The notes under the pieces: generated by a model
The model's input: the letters and a program-made list of their open reading frames with translations, nothing else
What the model was told of the DNA's origin: nothing
Database searches by the model: none
Translations under genes and position numbers: made by a program
NCBI RefSeq assembly: GCF_042434745.1
Contig: NZ_JBHLSS010000018.1
Length of the DNA: 50,366 nt
Origin: Azotobacter paspali
Lineage (GTDB): Bacteria > Pseudomonadota > Gammaproteobacteria > Pseudomonadales > Pseudomonadaceae
Strand: one strand, 5' to 3'
Shown: piece after piece, positions 23,689-32,993 of the stretch
Numbering within the stretch: position 1 is the stretch's first letter
How the letters are laid out: the number at the start of each line of letters is the position of its first letter

Positions 23689-26600
23689 ATGCCCTGTTCC
23701 GCCGAGACGGGCGTCGCCGGGGAACCGATGCGGACGCGTCTTCCCCTGAGCGCCGCGCAACTGGGCATCTGGCTGGGACAGCGGCTCGACCCCCTGAGTC
23801 CGGCCTACTGGACCGCCGAAGCCGTCGAACTGCGCGGCGCGCTGGACGAGGCGGCCTTCGAGCGGGCGCTGGAACAGACCGTCGAGGCCAGCGAAGCCCT
23901 GCACATGCGCTTCGAGGCCGAGGGCGATGACATCTGGCAGCGCCCGGACAGGACCGCTTGGACGCTGCGCCGGATCGACCTGAGCGCAACAAAAAGCTCC
24001 GCCGAACAGACCTGGGACAGGGCCTGGCAATGGATTCGCAACGATCTGCGCAGCCTCCCCGACCTGGCCAACGGCCCGCTGTTCGGCATGGCCCTGCTGC
24101 GTCTGGCCGCCGACCATCACCTGTGGCTTTTGCGCGTCCACCACATCGCCCTGGACGGCTACGGCTATGCGCTGCTGATCCGCCGGGTGGCCGAACTCTA
24201 CGAGGCCGAACGCCAGGGCACTGCTGTGACGCGCCTGCCCTTTGCCGTCGGTCTGGCCGAGGTGGTCGACGAGGCCCGCACCTATCAGCGCCAGGCCCAG
24301 CGCAACCGAGATTTCTGGGTGGCGCGCCTGCTCGATGCGCCACCGCCCGTGACACTGGCTCCGGGCGCAGCGCTGGCCCGCGACGTGCGCCGCCGGCGCG
24401 CTCTGCTGCCGGCGCGGGCACTGGCCGATTGGCAACGCGCCGCCGGCGCCTGCGGCGTGGACTGGGCCGCCTGGCTGCTGGCCGCCATCGGCGGCTGGCT
24501 GGCCCGGCGCAGCGCGGCTCCGGAAGTGTGCCTGGGCCTGCCGGTAATGACCCGGCTGGGCTCGCGGGCGCTGAACGTGCCCTGCATGGCCATGAACATC
24601 GTACCGCTGCGCCTGCCGGTGGATATCGATCGGGGCATGCAGGCGCTGGCCGCCGACGTGGCGGCCGAAATGCGCGCCAGCCGTCCCCACCAGCGCTATC
24701 GCTACGAATGGCTACGCCAGGATCTAGCCCAGGCGCGCCGGCAGGCCGGACGCGGACAGGGCCTGTTCGGCCCGGTCGTCAACCTGATGCCGTTCGAGCG
24801 TCTCGACACCTTCGGCGATCTGCAGGCCCGCCAGCATCCGGTGTCAGCCGGGCCGGTCGAGGACCTGTCGATCAGCGTGGTGCCCGGCGCCGACGGTGTC
24901 CGCCTGGACCTGGAAGCCAATCCCGATGCCTACGGCGACGAGTTGCTGGCCACCCTGCACGAGGAGCTGATCGCTGCGCTGGACACCCTGCAGCGCGCGC
25001 CCGCGACCACGCCGCTGCGGCAACTGCTGCGCGAGCCGCCGCTGGCCCGGCTGGCCGGCGAGGCCCTGCCGCCACGGGTAGATGTGCTGACCGCCCTGGG
25101 CAACCATGCGGCGCACACGCCGAAGGCCCCGGCACTGGAACAGGACGGCGTGCGCCTGAACTATGCCGAACTGCTGCAGGCGGTGAGCGCGCTGGCGGGC
25201 GTGCTGGTCACCCAGGGGGTGACCACGGAAAGCCGGGTGGCGGTCCTGCTGCCGCGTTCGCCGGACACCGTGGTCGCGCTGCTGGCCGTGCTCTGGGCCG
25301 GCGCCGGTTACGTGCCGCTCGACCCGGAAAGTCCCGAAGCGCGCATCGCCATGGTGCTCGAGGATTCCGCCCCGGCCCTGGTCATCACCTGCCGGACCCA
25401 GTGCGAGCGGGTGCCGGCCGGCCAGCCCATGCTGCTGCTGGACGAACCCCGGCCCACGGCCGTGGCGCTCGGCCAGCCACGGCCGGTGGCGCCGGACGCG
25501 CTGGCCTACATCATCTACACCTCGGGCACCACTGGGCGCCCCAACGGCGTGATGATCGGCCGCGACGCGCTGGCCCATTTCGTCGCCGGCGCGCGCCAGC
25601 GCTACGCCATGCGGGCCAGCGACCGCGTCCTGCAGTTCGCCCCGCTGCACTTCGATGCCAGCGTCGAGGAAATCTTCCTGACCCTGGCCAGTGGGGCCTG
25701 CCTGGTACTGCGCAACGACGAGATGCTCGAGTCCGTGCCGCGCTTTCTCGACGCCTGCGCGGCACGCGACATCACGGTGCTGGACTTGCCCACCGCCTTC
25801 TGGCACGAACTGGCCTACGGCTTGGGAGCGCAGACGCCGCTGCCGCCCCGCCTGCGCCTGGTCATCATCGGCGGCGAGGCGGCGCTGGCCGAGCGCGTGC
25901 AGCGCTGGCAAGCCCAGGCGCCAGCGCAGGCCGTGCTGCTGAACACCTATGGCCCGACCGAAACCACGGTGATCTGCACCACGGCAACCCTCTCCGGGCC
26001 GGACGCGCTGGACTGGCAAGGCGAAACCCTGCCGATCGGCCACCCGCTGCCGGGTGTCGAAGTGGTGGTGGTGGACGCCAACCTGCGCCCGGTGCAACGC
26101 GGCGAACGGGGCGAACTCTGCGTGCTCGGCGGTTCGCTGGCGCGCGGCTACTTCGGCCGCGAAGAGCGCACCGCCGCCCGCTTCGTCGCCCTGCCCGGCC
26201 TGCCGGGCGCGCCGCGCGCCTATCGCACCGGCGATCTGGTGCGGATGCGCGACGACGGCGCGCTGATCTACCTCGGCCGGCTGGACGACGAGTTCAAGAT
26301 CAGCGGCTACCGCATCGACCCCACGGAGATCGAAACCGCCCTGCTGGGCTATCCGCACACGCCGGGGATTCGCGAAGCCGCCGTGCTCGGGCAGGTGCTG
26401 CCGGGTGGCGTCAAGCGACTGGTGGCCTTCCTCGCCCTGGAGGAAGCGCAGGCCGAACTGCCGCCGGTCGCCGCCCTGCGCGCCCATCTGGCACGTAGCC
26501 TGCCGGCGCCGGCGGTGCCCGGCACCTACCTGCAACTGGCGAAGCTGCCACGCAACGCCAACAACAAGATCGACCGCAAGGTCCTCAAGGAGTTGGCCGA

Positions 26601-27681
26601 ACAACAGGCGGCCGGCCAGACGACGGCCTCGGGCGCCGACGAGGCGCGGGACAACCTGAGCGTGCTGATCCGCCAGGTCAGCCGCGTCTGGCGCGAAGTG
26701 CTGGGCCTGTCCGACATCGCCCCGGACAGCGACTTCTTCGCCCTCGGCGGCGAATCCCTGCAGGCCATCCAGGTGGCTAACCGGCTGGGCATGCTGCTGC
26801 AGCGCGAGGTGCCGGTCTCCAGCCTGTTCCGCTACCCCACGGTCGGCGCCCTGGCCGAGGCGCTGGACCTGCCGGTCGGGCACCAGCCACCGGCCCGCCA
26901 GGACCCCTTCGCCCCGCTGCTCTGCCTGCAGCCGGGGGAAGGGCCGGCGCTGTTCTGCATCTACCCGAGCGAGGGCCTGTCCTGGTGCTACATGGGACTG
27001 GCCGCGCATCTGCCGCATACCCCGATCTACGGCCTGCAGGCACGCGGCATCACGGGCGCGCCGCCGGACGACATCGACGCCCTGCTGGACGACTGCCTGG
27101 CGCTGATGCGCGGCGTGCAGCCGCACGGCCCTTACCGGATGATCGGCTGGTCTTCCGGCGGCGGCATCGCTCATGCGCTGGCCGCGCGTCTGCAAGAGGC
27201 CGGGGAGACGGTCGACCTGCTGGCGATGATGGACGCCTATCCCGCCGACATCTGGGCCGGCAAGCCGCCACCCACCGAACGCGACGCGCTGATCACCCTG
27301 CTGGACGTGATCGGCGACGCGCCCTTCGGTCCGGACGGCACCCCCCTGAGCGAAGCGCAGATGCGCGAGCGGCTGGCCCGGCCCGGCTCCAGCCTGGCGG
27401 CGGCCGGAGCGGCCGATGCCAGCGTGCTGTCCCGGCTGGCGGACATCAGCGTCCATTCGATGCTGCTCTACCGCACTTTGCGCCACCCAGTATTCGAGGG
27501 CGAGGTGCTCTATTTCTTCGCCACCCAGCGCAAGCCAGACATGCCCGACTGGCAGCTCTGGCGCCCCTACGTGGCCGGGCGGCTGGACAAGGTGGATATC
27601 GCATCGACACATAACGGCATGAGCCGTCCGCTGCCACTGGCCCAGATCGGCCGGGCGCTGGCGGCGCGCCTGTACCCATAG
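23689..27681 (+). CDS. Non-ribosomal peptide synthetase, C-A-T-TE (EntF-like, lysine predicted)
   Basis: The 1330-residue synthetase has a condensation domain (residues 18-440, HHIALDG from His151), an adenylation domain (about 464-960, core YIIYTSGTTGRP near 606), a carrier domain (about 990-1060, GGES serine near 1023) and a thioesterase (from about 1085, GWSSGG with Ser1155, Asp in MMDAYP, His in STHNG). The specificity residues, aligned by eye to GrsA, read D-A-E-D-I-G-T-V-I-K. Acidic residues at 239 and 278 favour a basic amino acid, and the code resembles published lysine and arginine codes. Enterobactin-type EntF uses serine, so the product should differ: a bis-dihydroxybenzoyl-lysine such as azotochelin fits. 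It starts one base after the upstream stop. Confidence 0.93.
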   Translation: MPCSAETGVAGEPMRTRLPLSAAQLGIWLGQRLDPLSPAYWTAEAVELRGALDEAAFERALEQTVEASEALHMRFEAEGDDIWQRPDRTAWTLRRIDLSATKSSAEQTWDRAWQWIRNDLRSLPDLANGPLFGMALLRLAADHHLWLLRVHHIALDGYGYALLIRRVAELYEAERQGTAVTRLPFAVGLAEVVDEARTYQRQAQRNRDFWVARLLDAPPPVTLAPGAALARDVRRRRALLPARALADWQRAAGACGVDWAAWLLAAIGGWLARRSAAPEVCLGLPVMTRLGSRALNVPCMAMNIVPLRLPVDIDRGMQALAADVAAEMRASRPHQRYRYEWLRQDLAQARRQAGRGQGLFGPVVNLMPFERLDTFGDLQARQHPVSAGPVEDLSISVVPGADGVRLDLEANPDAYGDELLATLHEELIAALDTLQRAPATTPLRQLLREPPLARLAGEALPPRVDVLTALGNHAAHTPKAPALEQDGVRLNYAELLQAVSALAGVLVTQGVTTESRVAVLLPRSPDTVVALLAVLWAGAGYVPLDPESPEARIAMVLEDSAPALVITCRTQCERVPAGQPMLLLDEPRPTAVALGQPRPVAPDALAYIIYTSGTTGRPNGVMIGRDALAHFVAGARQRYAMRASDRVLQFAPLHFDASVEEIFLTLASGACLVLRNDEMLESVPRFLDACAARDITVLDLPTAFWHELAYGLGAQTPLPPRLRLVIIGGEAALAERVQRWQAQAPAQAVLLNTYGPTETTVICTTATLSGPDALDWQGETLPIGHPLPGVEVVVVDANLRPVQRGERGELCVLGGSLARGYFGREERTAARFVALPGLPGAPRAYRTGDLVRMRDDGALIYLGRLDDEFKISGYRIDPTEIETALLGYPHTPGIREAAVLGQVLPGGVKRLVAFLALEEAQAELPPVAALRAHLARSLPAPAVPGTYLQLAKLPRNANNKIDRKVLKELAEQQAAGQTTASGADEARDNLSVLIRQVSRVWREVLGLSDIAPDSDFFALGGESLQAIQVANRLGMLLQREVPVSSLFRYPTVGALAEALDLPVGHQPPARQDPFAPLLCLQPGEGPALFCIYPSEGLSWCYMGLAAHLPHTPIYGLQARGITGAPPDDIDALLDDCLALMRGVQPHGPYRMIGWSSGGGIAHALAARLQEAGETVDLLAMMDAYPADIWAGKPPPTERDALITLLDVIGDAPFGPDGTPLSEAQMRERLARPGSSLAAAGAADASVLSRLADISVHSMLLYRTLRHPVFEGEVLYFFATQRKPDMPDWQLWRPYVAGRLDKVDIASTHNGMSRPLPLAQIGRALAARLYP

Positions 27682-27690
27682 GAGAAGCGG

Positions 27691-28491
27691 ATGGATACGA
27701 CAACGAAGAAGACCAGCGAATTCGCCGGCCGAGTCGCGCTGGTGACCGGCGCGGCGGCGGGTATCGGCGCGGCGGTCGCCACGGCGCTGGGCCGGCGGGA
27801 GGCGCGCCTGGTGCTACTCGATCGCGACGCCGGCGCGCTGCAGGCACAGGCGGAAAGCCTGCGGGCCATCGGCTGCGAGGTGCTGGCCTGCACGCTGGAT
27901 TTGCGCGACGCTCAGGCGCTGGAAGCCGCCGTGGCCGAAGGCGAGCGGGTCCTGGGGCCGATCGACCTGCTGGCCAACGTCGCCGGCGTGCTGTTCTCCG
28001 GCGGCACGCTGGAGTTGACCGACCAGGCCTGGGAAGACACCTTCGCCATCAACACCACCGCCGTGTTCCGCCTGTGCCGCGCGGTGGCGCGCGGCATGCT
28101 GGAGCGCAAGCGCGGCTGCATCGTCACCGTCGCCTCCAACGCCGCTCACGCGCCCCGGCTGGGCATGGCGGCCTATGCCGCGTCCAAGGCGGCGACGGCG
28201 CATTACATGCGCTGCCTAGCGCTGGAATTGGCGCCTCATGGCATTCGCTGCAACACGGTGTCGCCGGGCTCCACCGACACCCCGATGCAGCGCGCCTTCG
28301 CGCCCACCCCGGAACAGGTGCAGAACGTGCTGAGCGGCTCGCTGGAGCGCTACCGGCTGGGCATTCCGCTGGGCCGCATCGCCACGCCGGAAGACATCGC
28401 CGATGCCGTCTGCTTCCTGGCCTCGGAGCAGGCCCGGCATATCACCATGCACGACCTGGTGGTCGACGGCGGCGCCACCCTCGGCGCCTGA
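27691..28491 (+). CDS. entA: 2,3-Dihydro-2,3-dihydroxybenzoate dehydrogenase
   Basis: The 266-residue short-chain dehydrogenase has the NAD-binding TGAAAGIG motif, the NVAG structural motif, the catalytic set with SNAAHAPR and YAASK, and PGSTDTPMQ. SNAAH...R is characteristic of EntA/DhbA-type enzymes, which oxidise 2,3-dihydro-2,3-dihydroxybenzoate to 2,3-dihydroxybenzoate. It starts 9 bp after the NRPS stop behind GGAGAAG. With csbC-, entB- and entE-like genes it completes the aryl acid pathway in one operon. Confidence 0.94.
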   Translation: MDTTTKKTSEFAGRVALVTGAAAGIGAAVATALGRREARLVLLDRDAGALQAQAESLRAIGCEVLACTLDLRDAQALEAAVAEGERVLGPIDLLANVAGVLFSGGTLELTDQAWEDTFAINTTAVFRLCRAVARGMLERKRGCIVTVASNAAHAPRLGMAAYAASKAATAHYMRCLALELAPHGIRCNTVSPGSTDTPMQRAFAPTPEQVQNVLSGSLERYRLGIPLGRIATPEDIADAVCFLASEQARHITMHDLVVDGGATLGA

Positions 28492-28611
28492 GCCAAGGCC
28501 GCGCCGGGAGGCGGTGCCGGTGGAAAAGCGCCGCGCGTTTCCACAGGCATCGCCGAAAACCGGCGGATCGGCCGAGACCGCGCTGTCACGAGCCCAAGAC
28601 GAGAACTCATT

Positions 28612-29610
28612 TTGCCCACGCATCCTTCTCGCCCATCCGCCCGGCCGCTGACCGGGTTCGCTGCCCTGGCGCTGGCCCTGGGGCTCATGGCCGGCATGCC
28701 GGTCCACGCCGAAACCCCGACCGCCGAAGACTGGGCCGGCCTGCCGGCCGACTGGCGGCCGGCCGGGCTTTCCCGCACCCTCGGCTTCGAGATGACCTCG
28801 AAAAATACCGGCCAGCGCTATCGCATCCTGGTCGGACTGCCGCACCGGGCGCCGTTGCCGAGCGGCTATCCCACGCTGTGGATGCTCGACGGACTGGCCA
28901 GCTATCCGATCGCCGAATACGTCCGGCCCCGCCCGGTGTCCGCCGGACAGAGCGCGCAATGGGTGGCGAAAAAGCTGAAGGATACGCCGGCCGGCCTGGT
29001 GATCGGGGTCGGTTACGCCAGCGGCGATCCCTTCGACGTCAATGCCCGGGCGCTGGATTACACGCCGGTGCCGGCCGGCCGGACCGGCGACCAGTTCTCC
29101 AGCGAGCACGGTGGCGCGGCGGCCTTTCTGAAGTTTTTGACCGAGGAGCTGCGCCCGCTGATCGCCCGGTATTTTCCGATGAATCCACGGCAGCACAGCC
29201 TGTTCGGATTTTCCTACGGCGGGTTGTTCGCCGTGCACACCCTGCTGACCGAGCCAGGGCATTTCCAGCGTTACTGGGCGGCCAGCCCCTCGCTCTGGTT
29301 CGGCGAGCGACAGCTCCTGCGCCAGTTGCCCGAACGCCTGGAAACGCTGCGCTTCGAACAACCCACCCGGCTGATGATCACCGTTGGCCTGGACGAGCAG
29401 TATCCGGCCAGCTTTCTTTCCGAGGAACAGAAGCGGCACATGCAGGAGCGCGCCATCGTCGATCTCGTGCGCGACGCCGCACGGCGGCTGGAAGCGGCAC
29501 GCCTGCCCAACCTGCAGGTAACGGCGCGCGTCGTCCCCGAGCAGGACCATCTGGATATGCTGATGCATGGCGCCCGCCGAGTCGTCGAGAAGTTCGCCTT
29601 CACACCCTGA
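28612..29610 (+). CDS. Periplasmic alpha/beta-hydrolase, ferri-siderophore esterase family (IroE/PfeE-like)
   Basis: The 332-residue protein has a signal peptide ending near MPVHAE and the esterase D/Fes-type hydrolase fold. The nucleophile is the serine of FGFSYGG, and a late EQDHLDML supplies the histidine. Relatives cleave ester bonds of enterobactin-type siderophores in the periplasm. The start is TTG at 28612; the next ATG would remove most of the signal peptide, so TTG is preferred. It lies 120 bp after the DHB dehydrogenase gene. The predicted product of this locus is joined by amide bonds, so the esterase may act on imported xenosiderophores or release a blocked thioester product. Its substrate is open. 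Confidence 0.85.
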   Translation: MPTHPSRPSARPLTGFAALALALGLMAGMPVHAETPTAEDWAGLPADWRPAGLSRTLGFEMTSKNTGQRYRILVGLPHRAPLPSGYPTLWMLDGLASYPIAEYVRPRPVSAGQSAQWVAKKLKDTPAGLVIGVGYASGDPFDVNARALDYTPVPAGRTGDQFSSEHGGAAAFLKFLTEELRPLIARYFPMNPRQHSLFGFSYGGLFAVHTLLTEPGHFQRYWAASPSLWFGERQLLRQLPERLETLRFEQPTRLMITVGLDEQYPASFLSEEQKRHMQERAIVDLVRDAARRLEAARLPNLQVTARVVPEQDHLDMLMHGARRVVEKFAFTP

Positions 29611-29663
29611 CCGGACCCCATCCCTCCACCCCTTCAGTCAGTACCTTGTCGCAGGTATCCGCC

Positions 29664-30962
29664 ATGAACGCCACGCCTTCCCGCTTGCCCGCCACCACCG
29701 CCCAGTTCAGCATCTGGGTCGCCCAGCAGGCCGTACCCGACAGTCCGGCCTATCTCACGGCCGAAACCATCGAGCTGCTCGGCACCGTCGATCGCGCGGC
29801 GCTGTCGGACACGGTGGTCGAGGTCCTGAACAATTGCCATAGCCTGCACATGCGCTTCGTCCACGAGGAAGGCCGGCTGTGGCAATTGCCGCAGCCGCCG
29901 GCCTGCCCGCCGCTGGCGCTGCACGACTTCCGCCGCGAGCCCGATCCGGCCGCCGCGGCCCAGGCCTGGATCGACCGGGAACTGAGCCGCACCCTCGACC
30001 TGGGCCGCGACGTGCTCTACCGCAGCGCCCTGCTGCAACTGGGCGATCAGCGGCATCTCTGGTACCTGCAGGCCCACCATGTGACGCTGGACGGCTACGC
30101 CTACGGCCTGGTCTGCCAGACCATCGCCGAGCGCTACAGCGCCAGGGTCCGGCAAAGCGAGCTGCCGCCCCTGCCGGACTGGTCGATGGAGCGGGTGGTT
30201 CAGGCCGAGCGGGATTACCGGGCCAAGGGACTGTTCGAGCGCGACAAGCAGTTCTGGCTGCAGCACCTGCGGGATGTCCCGGCACCGGCCACCATCGCCG
30301 AGGCGGCGGAGTTTCCCGAACAGGTCATTCGCAGCGAAACCCGGCTGCAACGCGACCAGGTGGCCATGCTGCAGGAGGCGGCCCGCGCCTGCGGGCAGGA
30401 CTGGGGCAACTGGGTACTGGCAGCCATCGGACTCTGGCTGGGCAGGCAATCCGGCCAGCAGGCGCTGACCTTCGCCCTGCCGGCCATGAACCGGCTGGGC
30501 ACTCCAGCGTTGGGCGTACCCTGCATGGCGATGAACATAGTGCCGCTGAGCCTGCGCATCGACCCGGCCAGCTCGATGGCCAGCCATGCGCAGCAGATCG
30601 CCGGCGAGATGCGCCGCATCCGCCCGCACCTGTATTACCGCTATGGCTGGATGCGCATGGACCTGGACCTGATGGAGGCGCAGAAGCACCTGTTCAACCA
30701 GGCGGTCAACCTCATGCCCTTCGACCGCAAGGCAGCCTTCGCCGGGCTGGAGAGCCGCATCAGACCCATCACCGCCGGACCGGTCAAGGACCTCAACGTC
30801 ACCCTGGCGGTACTGGATGCCGAGTGGCGGCTCTGCGTCGAAGCCAATCCCCACGCCTACTCCAGCGACCGACTGGACCAATTGCACGGGGACCTGCTGG
30901 ACTGGTTGCAACGGCTGGCCAGGCACGCTCCGCAGGCGCCCCTGCAGGCGCTGTGGCAATAA
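29664..30962 (+). CDS. Free-standing NRPS condensation protein (VibH-like amide synthase)
   Basis: The 432-residue protein is a lone condensation domain with the motif HHVTLDG (His138, His139). VibH of vibriobactin synthesis is the known model: it joins dihydroxybenzoate from an aryl carrier to a free polyamine. This protein closely resembles the condensation domain of the NRPS in the same operon; both share SPAYxTAExxEL, PCMAMNIVPL, NLMPF and AGPVxDL. They therefore look like paralogues from a local duplication. The likely acceptor is a diamine such as putrescine, giving aminochelin- or protochelin-like products, but no decarboxylase is seen here. It starts 53 bp after the esterase stop and is the last gene of the run. 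Confidence 0.88.
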   Translation: MNATPSRLPATTAQFSIWVAQQAVPDSPAYLTAETIELLGTVDRAALSDTVVEVLNNCHSLHMRFVHEEGRLWQLPQPPACPPLALHDFRREPDPAAAAQAWIDRELSRTLDLGRDVLYRSALLQLGDQRHLWYLQAHHVTLDGYAYGLVCQTIAERYSARVRQSELPPLPDWSMERVVQAERDYRAKGLFERDKQFWLQHLRDVPAPATIAEAAEFPEQVIRSETRLQRDQVAMLQEAARACGQDWGNWVLAAIGLWLGRQSGQQALTFALPAMNRLGTPALGVPCMAMNIVPLSLRIDPASSMASHAQQIAGEMRRIRPHLYYRYGWMRMDLDLMEAQKHLFNQAVNLMPFDRKAAFAGLESRIRPITAGPVKDLNVTLAVLDAEWRLCVEANPHAYSSDRLDQLHGDLLDWLQRLARHAPQAPLQALWQ

Positions 30963-30977
30963 GGCCCGGCACCGGCC

Positions 30978-31003
30978 GTTCCCGCGGCGTTCGGCGCGGG
31001 AAC
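30978..31003. terminator. Hairpin between the siderophore operon and uraH
   Basis: GTTCCCGCG and CGCGGGAAC form a perfect 9-bp stem with an 8-base loop, between two convergent transcription units. No T-run follows on either strand, so it may be a weak or Rho-assisted terminator. Confidence 0.5.
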
Positions 31004-31077
31004 ACTGCCGTCTTCTCCGGTTCCCGGCAGAGGGAAGTTTCGATCGGATGGGAAAGGGCTGGCGCCGAAAGCGCGCG

Positions 31078-31428
31078 CTAGCTGCCGCGATAGGTGGAAT
31101 AGCCGTACGGCGACACCAACAGCGGCACATGGTAATGCCCCTCGCCGCTCAGCCCGACGCGCAGCACCACCACATCGAGAAAGGCCGGCTCGGCCAGGCG
31201 CAGCCCGCGGCGGCAATAGTAGTCGCCGGCATGGAAGTGCAGCTCGTAGACGCCGGCACGAAACGCCTCGCCTTCCAGCAGCGGTGCGTCGCAGCGCCCG
31301 TCGGCGTTGGTCACGACCTGGGCCAGCAGTTGCCGCCGCTCGCCGTCCAGGCGGTAGAGGTCGATGGCGATCCCCGCGCCGGGGCAGCCATGGCTGGTGT
31401 CGAGCACATGGGTGGTCAGTTTGGTCAT
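31078..31428 (-). CDS. uraH: 5-Hydroxyisourate hydrolase (transthyretin-like)
   Basis: The 116-residue protein has both signature ends of the family: LTTHVLDTSHGCPG near the start and the terminal YRGS. It hydrolyses 5-hydroxyisourate, the unstable product of urate oxidation, to OHCU. The ATG at 31428 gives the usual length; a longer frame to 31524 overlaps the divergent promoter. It is transcribed away from the other five urate genes with 115 bp between start codons, so one shared regulatory region probably serves both sides. Confidence 0.95.
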   Translation of the reverse strand: MTKLTTHVLDTSHGCPGAGIAIDLYRLDGERRQLLAQVVTNADGRCDAPLLEGEAFRAGVYELHFHAGDYYCRRGLRLAEPAFLDVVVLRVGLSGEGHYHVPLLVSPYGYSTYRGS

Positions 31429-31543
31429 GGGTACTGCGGAGCCGGCGGCCCCTTCCTCCGGTGTGCGGGTGAGCGGTAGATTTGCAGGAGATACCCTTGT
31501 CCCGATAGTTTCAAGCCTAGGCACCCGCCGACAGGAGAGTCCC

Positions 31544-32473
31544 GTGACCAGTCCCTACCCCCGCGACCTGATCGGCTACGCCGGCGAGCCGCCCCATCCG
31601 CACTGGCCGGGCGAGGCACGCATCGCCCTGTCCTTCGTGCTCAACTACGAGGAAGGCGGCGAGCGCTGCATCCTCCACGGCGACGGGGAATCCGAGGCCT
31701 TCCTCTCCGAGATGGTCGCCGCCCAGCCGCTGCCCGGCGTGCGCAACCTGTGCATGGAGTCGCTCTACGAATACGGCAGCCGCGCCGGGGTCTGGCGCCT
31801 GCTCGAACTGTTTTGCCGCGAAAACGTTCCGCTGACCGTGTTCGCCGTGGCCATGGCCGCCGAGCGCCATCCCGAGATCATCAGGAAGATGGTCGCCGAC
31901 GGTCACGAGATCTGCAGCCATGGCTATCGCTGGATCGACTACCAATACATGGACGAGGCCGAGGAAAAGGCGCACCTGGAGCGAGCCATCGAGATCCTCG
32001 CGCGGATCGCCGGCGAGCGCCCGCTCGGCTGGTATACCGGGCGTCTCGGTCCCAACACTCGCCGGCTGGTGCGCGAGGAAGGCGGCTTTCTCTACGACTC
32101 CGACGCTTACGACGACGACCTGCCCTACTGGGACCCGGCGTCCACCGCGGAGAAACCCCATCTGGTGATTCCCTACACCCTGGACACCAACGACATGCGT
32201 TTCACCCAGGTGCAAGGCTTCAACAGCGGCGACGACTTCTTCACCTACCTCAAGGATGCCTTCGACGTGCTCTATGCCGAGGGCGAGGCCGGCGCGCCGA
32301 AGATGCTCTCCATCGGCATGCACTGCCGCCTGCTCGGCCGCCCGGCGCGCTTCGCCGCCCTGCAACGCTTCGTCGACTACGCGAAGGGCTTTGAGAAGGT
32401 CTGGTTCGCCCGACGCATCGACATCGCCCGCCACTGGCATGCCACCCATCCTTTTCCGGGAGCCGGCCGATGA
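31544..32473 (+). CDS. puuE: Allantoinase, polysaccharide-deacetylase type (PuuE)
   Basis: The 309-residue protein belongs to the metal-independent allantoinases related to NodB deacetylases, not to the classic amidohydrolase AllB. Segments are YPRDLIGYAGEPPHPHWPG, LNYEEGGE, YEYGSRAGVWRLLELF, GHEICSHGYRWIDY and GMHCRLLGRPAR. It opens the allantoin ring to allantoate. The start is GTG at 31544 behind AGGAGAG; its end overlaps uraD by 4 bp. The gene order puuE-uraD-alc-allA-puuD is that of pseudomonad urate clusters. Confidence 0.95.
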   Translation: MTSPYPRDLIGYAGEPPHPHWPGEARIALSFVLNYEEGGERCILHGDGESEAFLSEMVAAQPLPGVRNLCMESLYEYGSRAGVWRLLELFCRENVPLTVFAVAMAAERHPEIIRKMVADGHEICSHGYRWIDYQYMDEAEEKAHLERAIEILARIAGERPLGWYTGRLGPNTRRLVREEGGFLYDSDAYDDDLPYWDPASTAEKPHLVIPYTLDTNDMRFTQVQGFNSGDDFFTYLKDAFDVLYAEGEAGAPKMLSIGMHCRLLGRPARFAALQRFVDYAKGFEKVWFARRIDIARHWHATHPFPGAGR

Positions 32474-32985
32474 CCGCCTTCGCCACCGTGAAGCCTTCGA
32501 AGCTGTCCCGCGAGGCCTTCGTCGAAACCTTCGGCGGCGTCTACGAGCATTCGCCGTGGATCGCCGAAGCCGTCTTCGACCAGGGAATCGGCGAGGAAGA
32601 CGACGACATCGAGCGCCTGCACGCGCGCCTGGCGCAGGTCGTCCGCAGCGCGCCCCGCGCGGCACGACTGGCGCTGATCCAGGCGCACCCGGACCTGGCC
32701 GGCAAGGCCGCGGTGCGCGGCGAGCTGAGCGCGGCCAGCACGGCCGAGCAGGCCGGCGCCGGCATCCAGGACTGCACGCCCGAGGAGTTCGCGCGCTTCG
32801 AACGTCTCAACGCCGCCTACAAGACGCGCTTCGGCTTCGTGTTCATCATGGCGGTGAAGGGCAGCGACCGGCAAAAGATTCTCGCCGCCTTCGAAAAACG
32901 CCTGAACAACACGCCCGAGCGGGAATTCGCCCAAGCCCTGGCCGAAATCGACAAGATCGCCCTGTTCCGCCTGCAGGCGATCTAA
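32470..32985 (+). CDS. uraD: OHCU decarboxylase
   Basis: The 171-residue protein has the family's PRAARLALIQAHPDLAGKAA stretch with the catalytic His, and FGFVFIMAVKG near the C-terminus. It decarboxylates 2-oxo-4-hydroxy-4-carboxy-5-ureidoimidazoline to S-allantoin. Length is normal. The ATG overlaps the puuE stop, and alc follows after 8 bp, so all three are tightly coupled. Confidence 0.95.
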   Translation: MTAFATVKPSKLSREAFVETFGGVYEHSPWIAEAVFDQGIGEEDDDIERLHARLAQVVRSAPRAARLALIQAHPDLAGKAAVRGELSAASTAEQAGAGIQDCTPEEFARFERLNAAYKTRFGFVFIMAVKGSDRQKILAAFEKRLNNTPEREFAQALAEIDKIALFRLQAI

Positions 32986-32993
32986 GGATGCCC

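Noticed and set aside
23958..26498. 846-codon frame overlapping the NRPS on the same strand
   Set aside because: Arg/Gly/Pro-rich translation typical of a shifted frame of GC-rich coding DNA; no motif.
24844..27612. 922-codon open frame antisense to the NRPS
   Set aside because: High GC content leaves antisense frames open; the protein has no domain and the opposite strand encodes a complete synthetase with all motifs.
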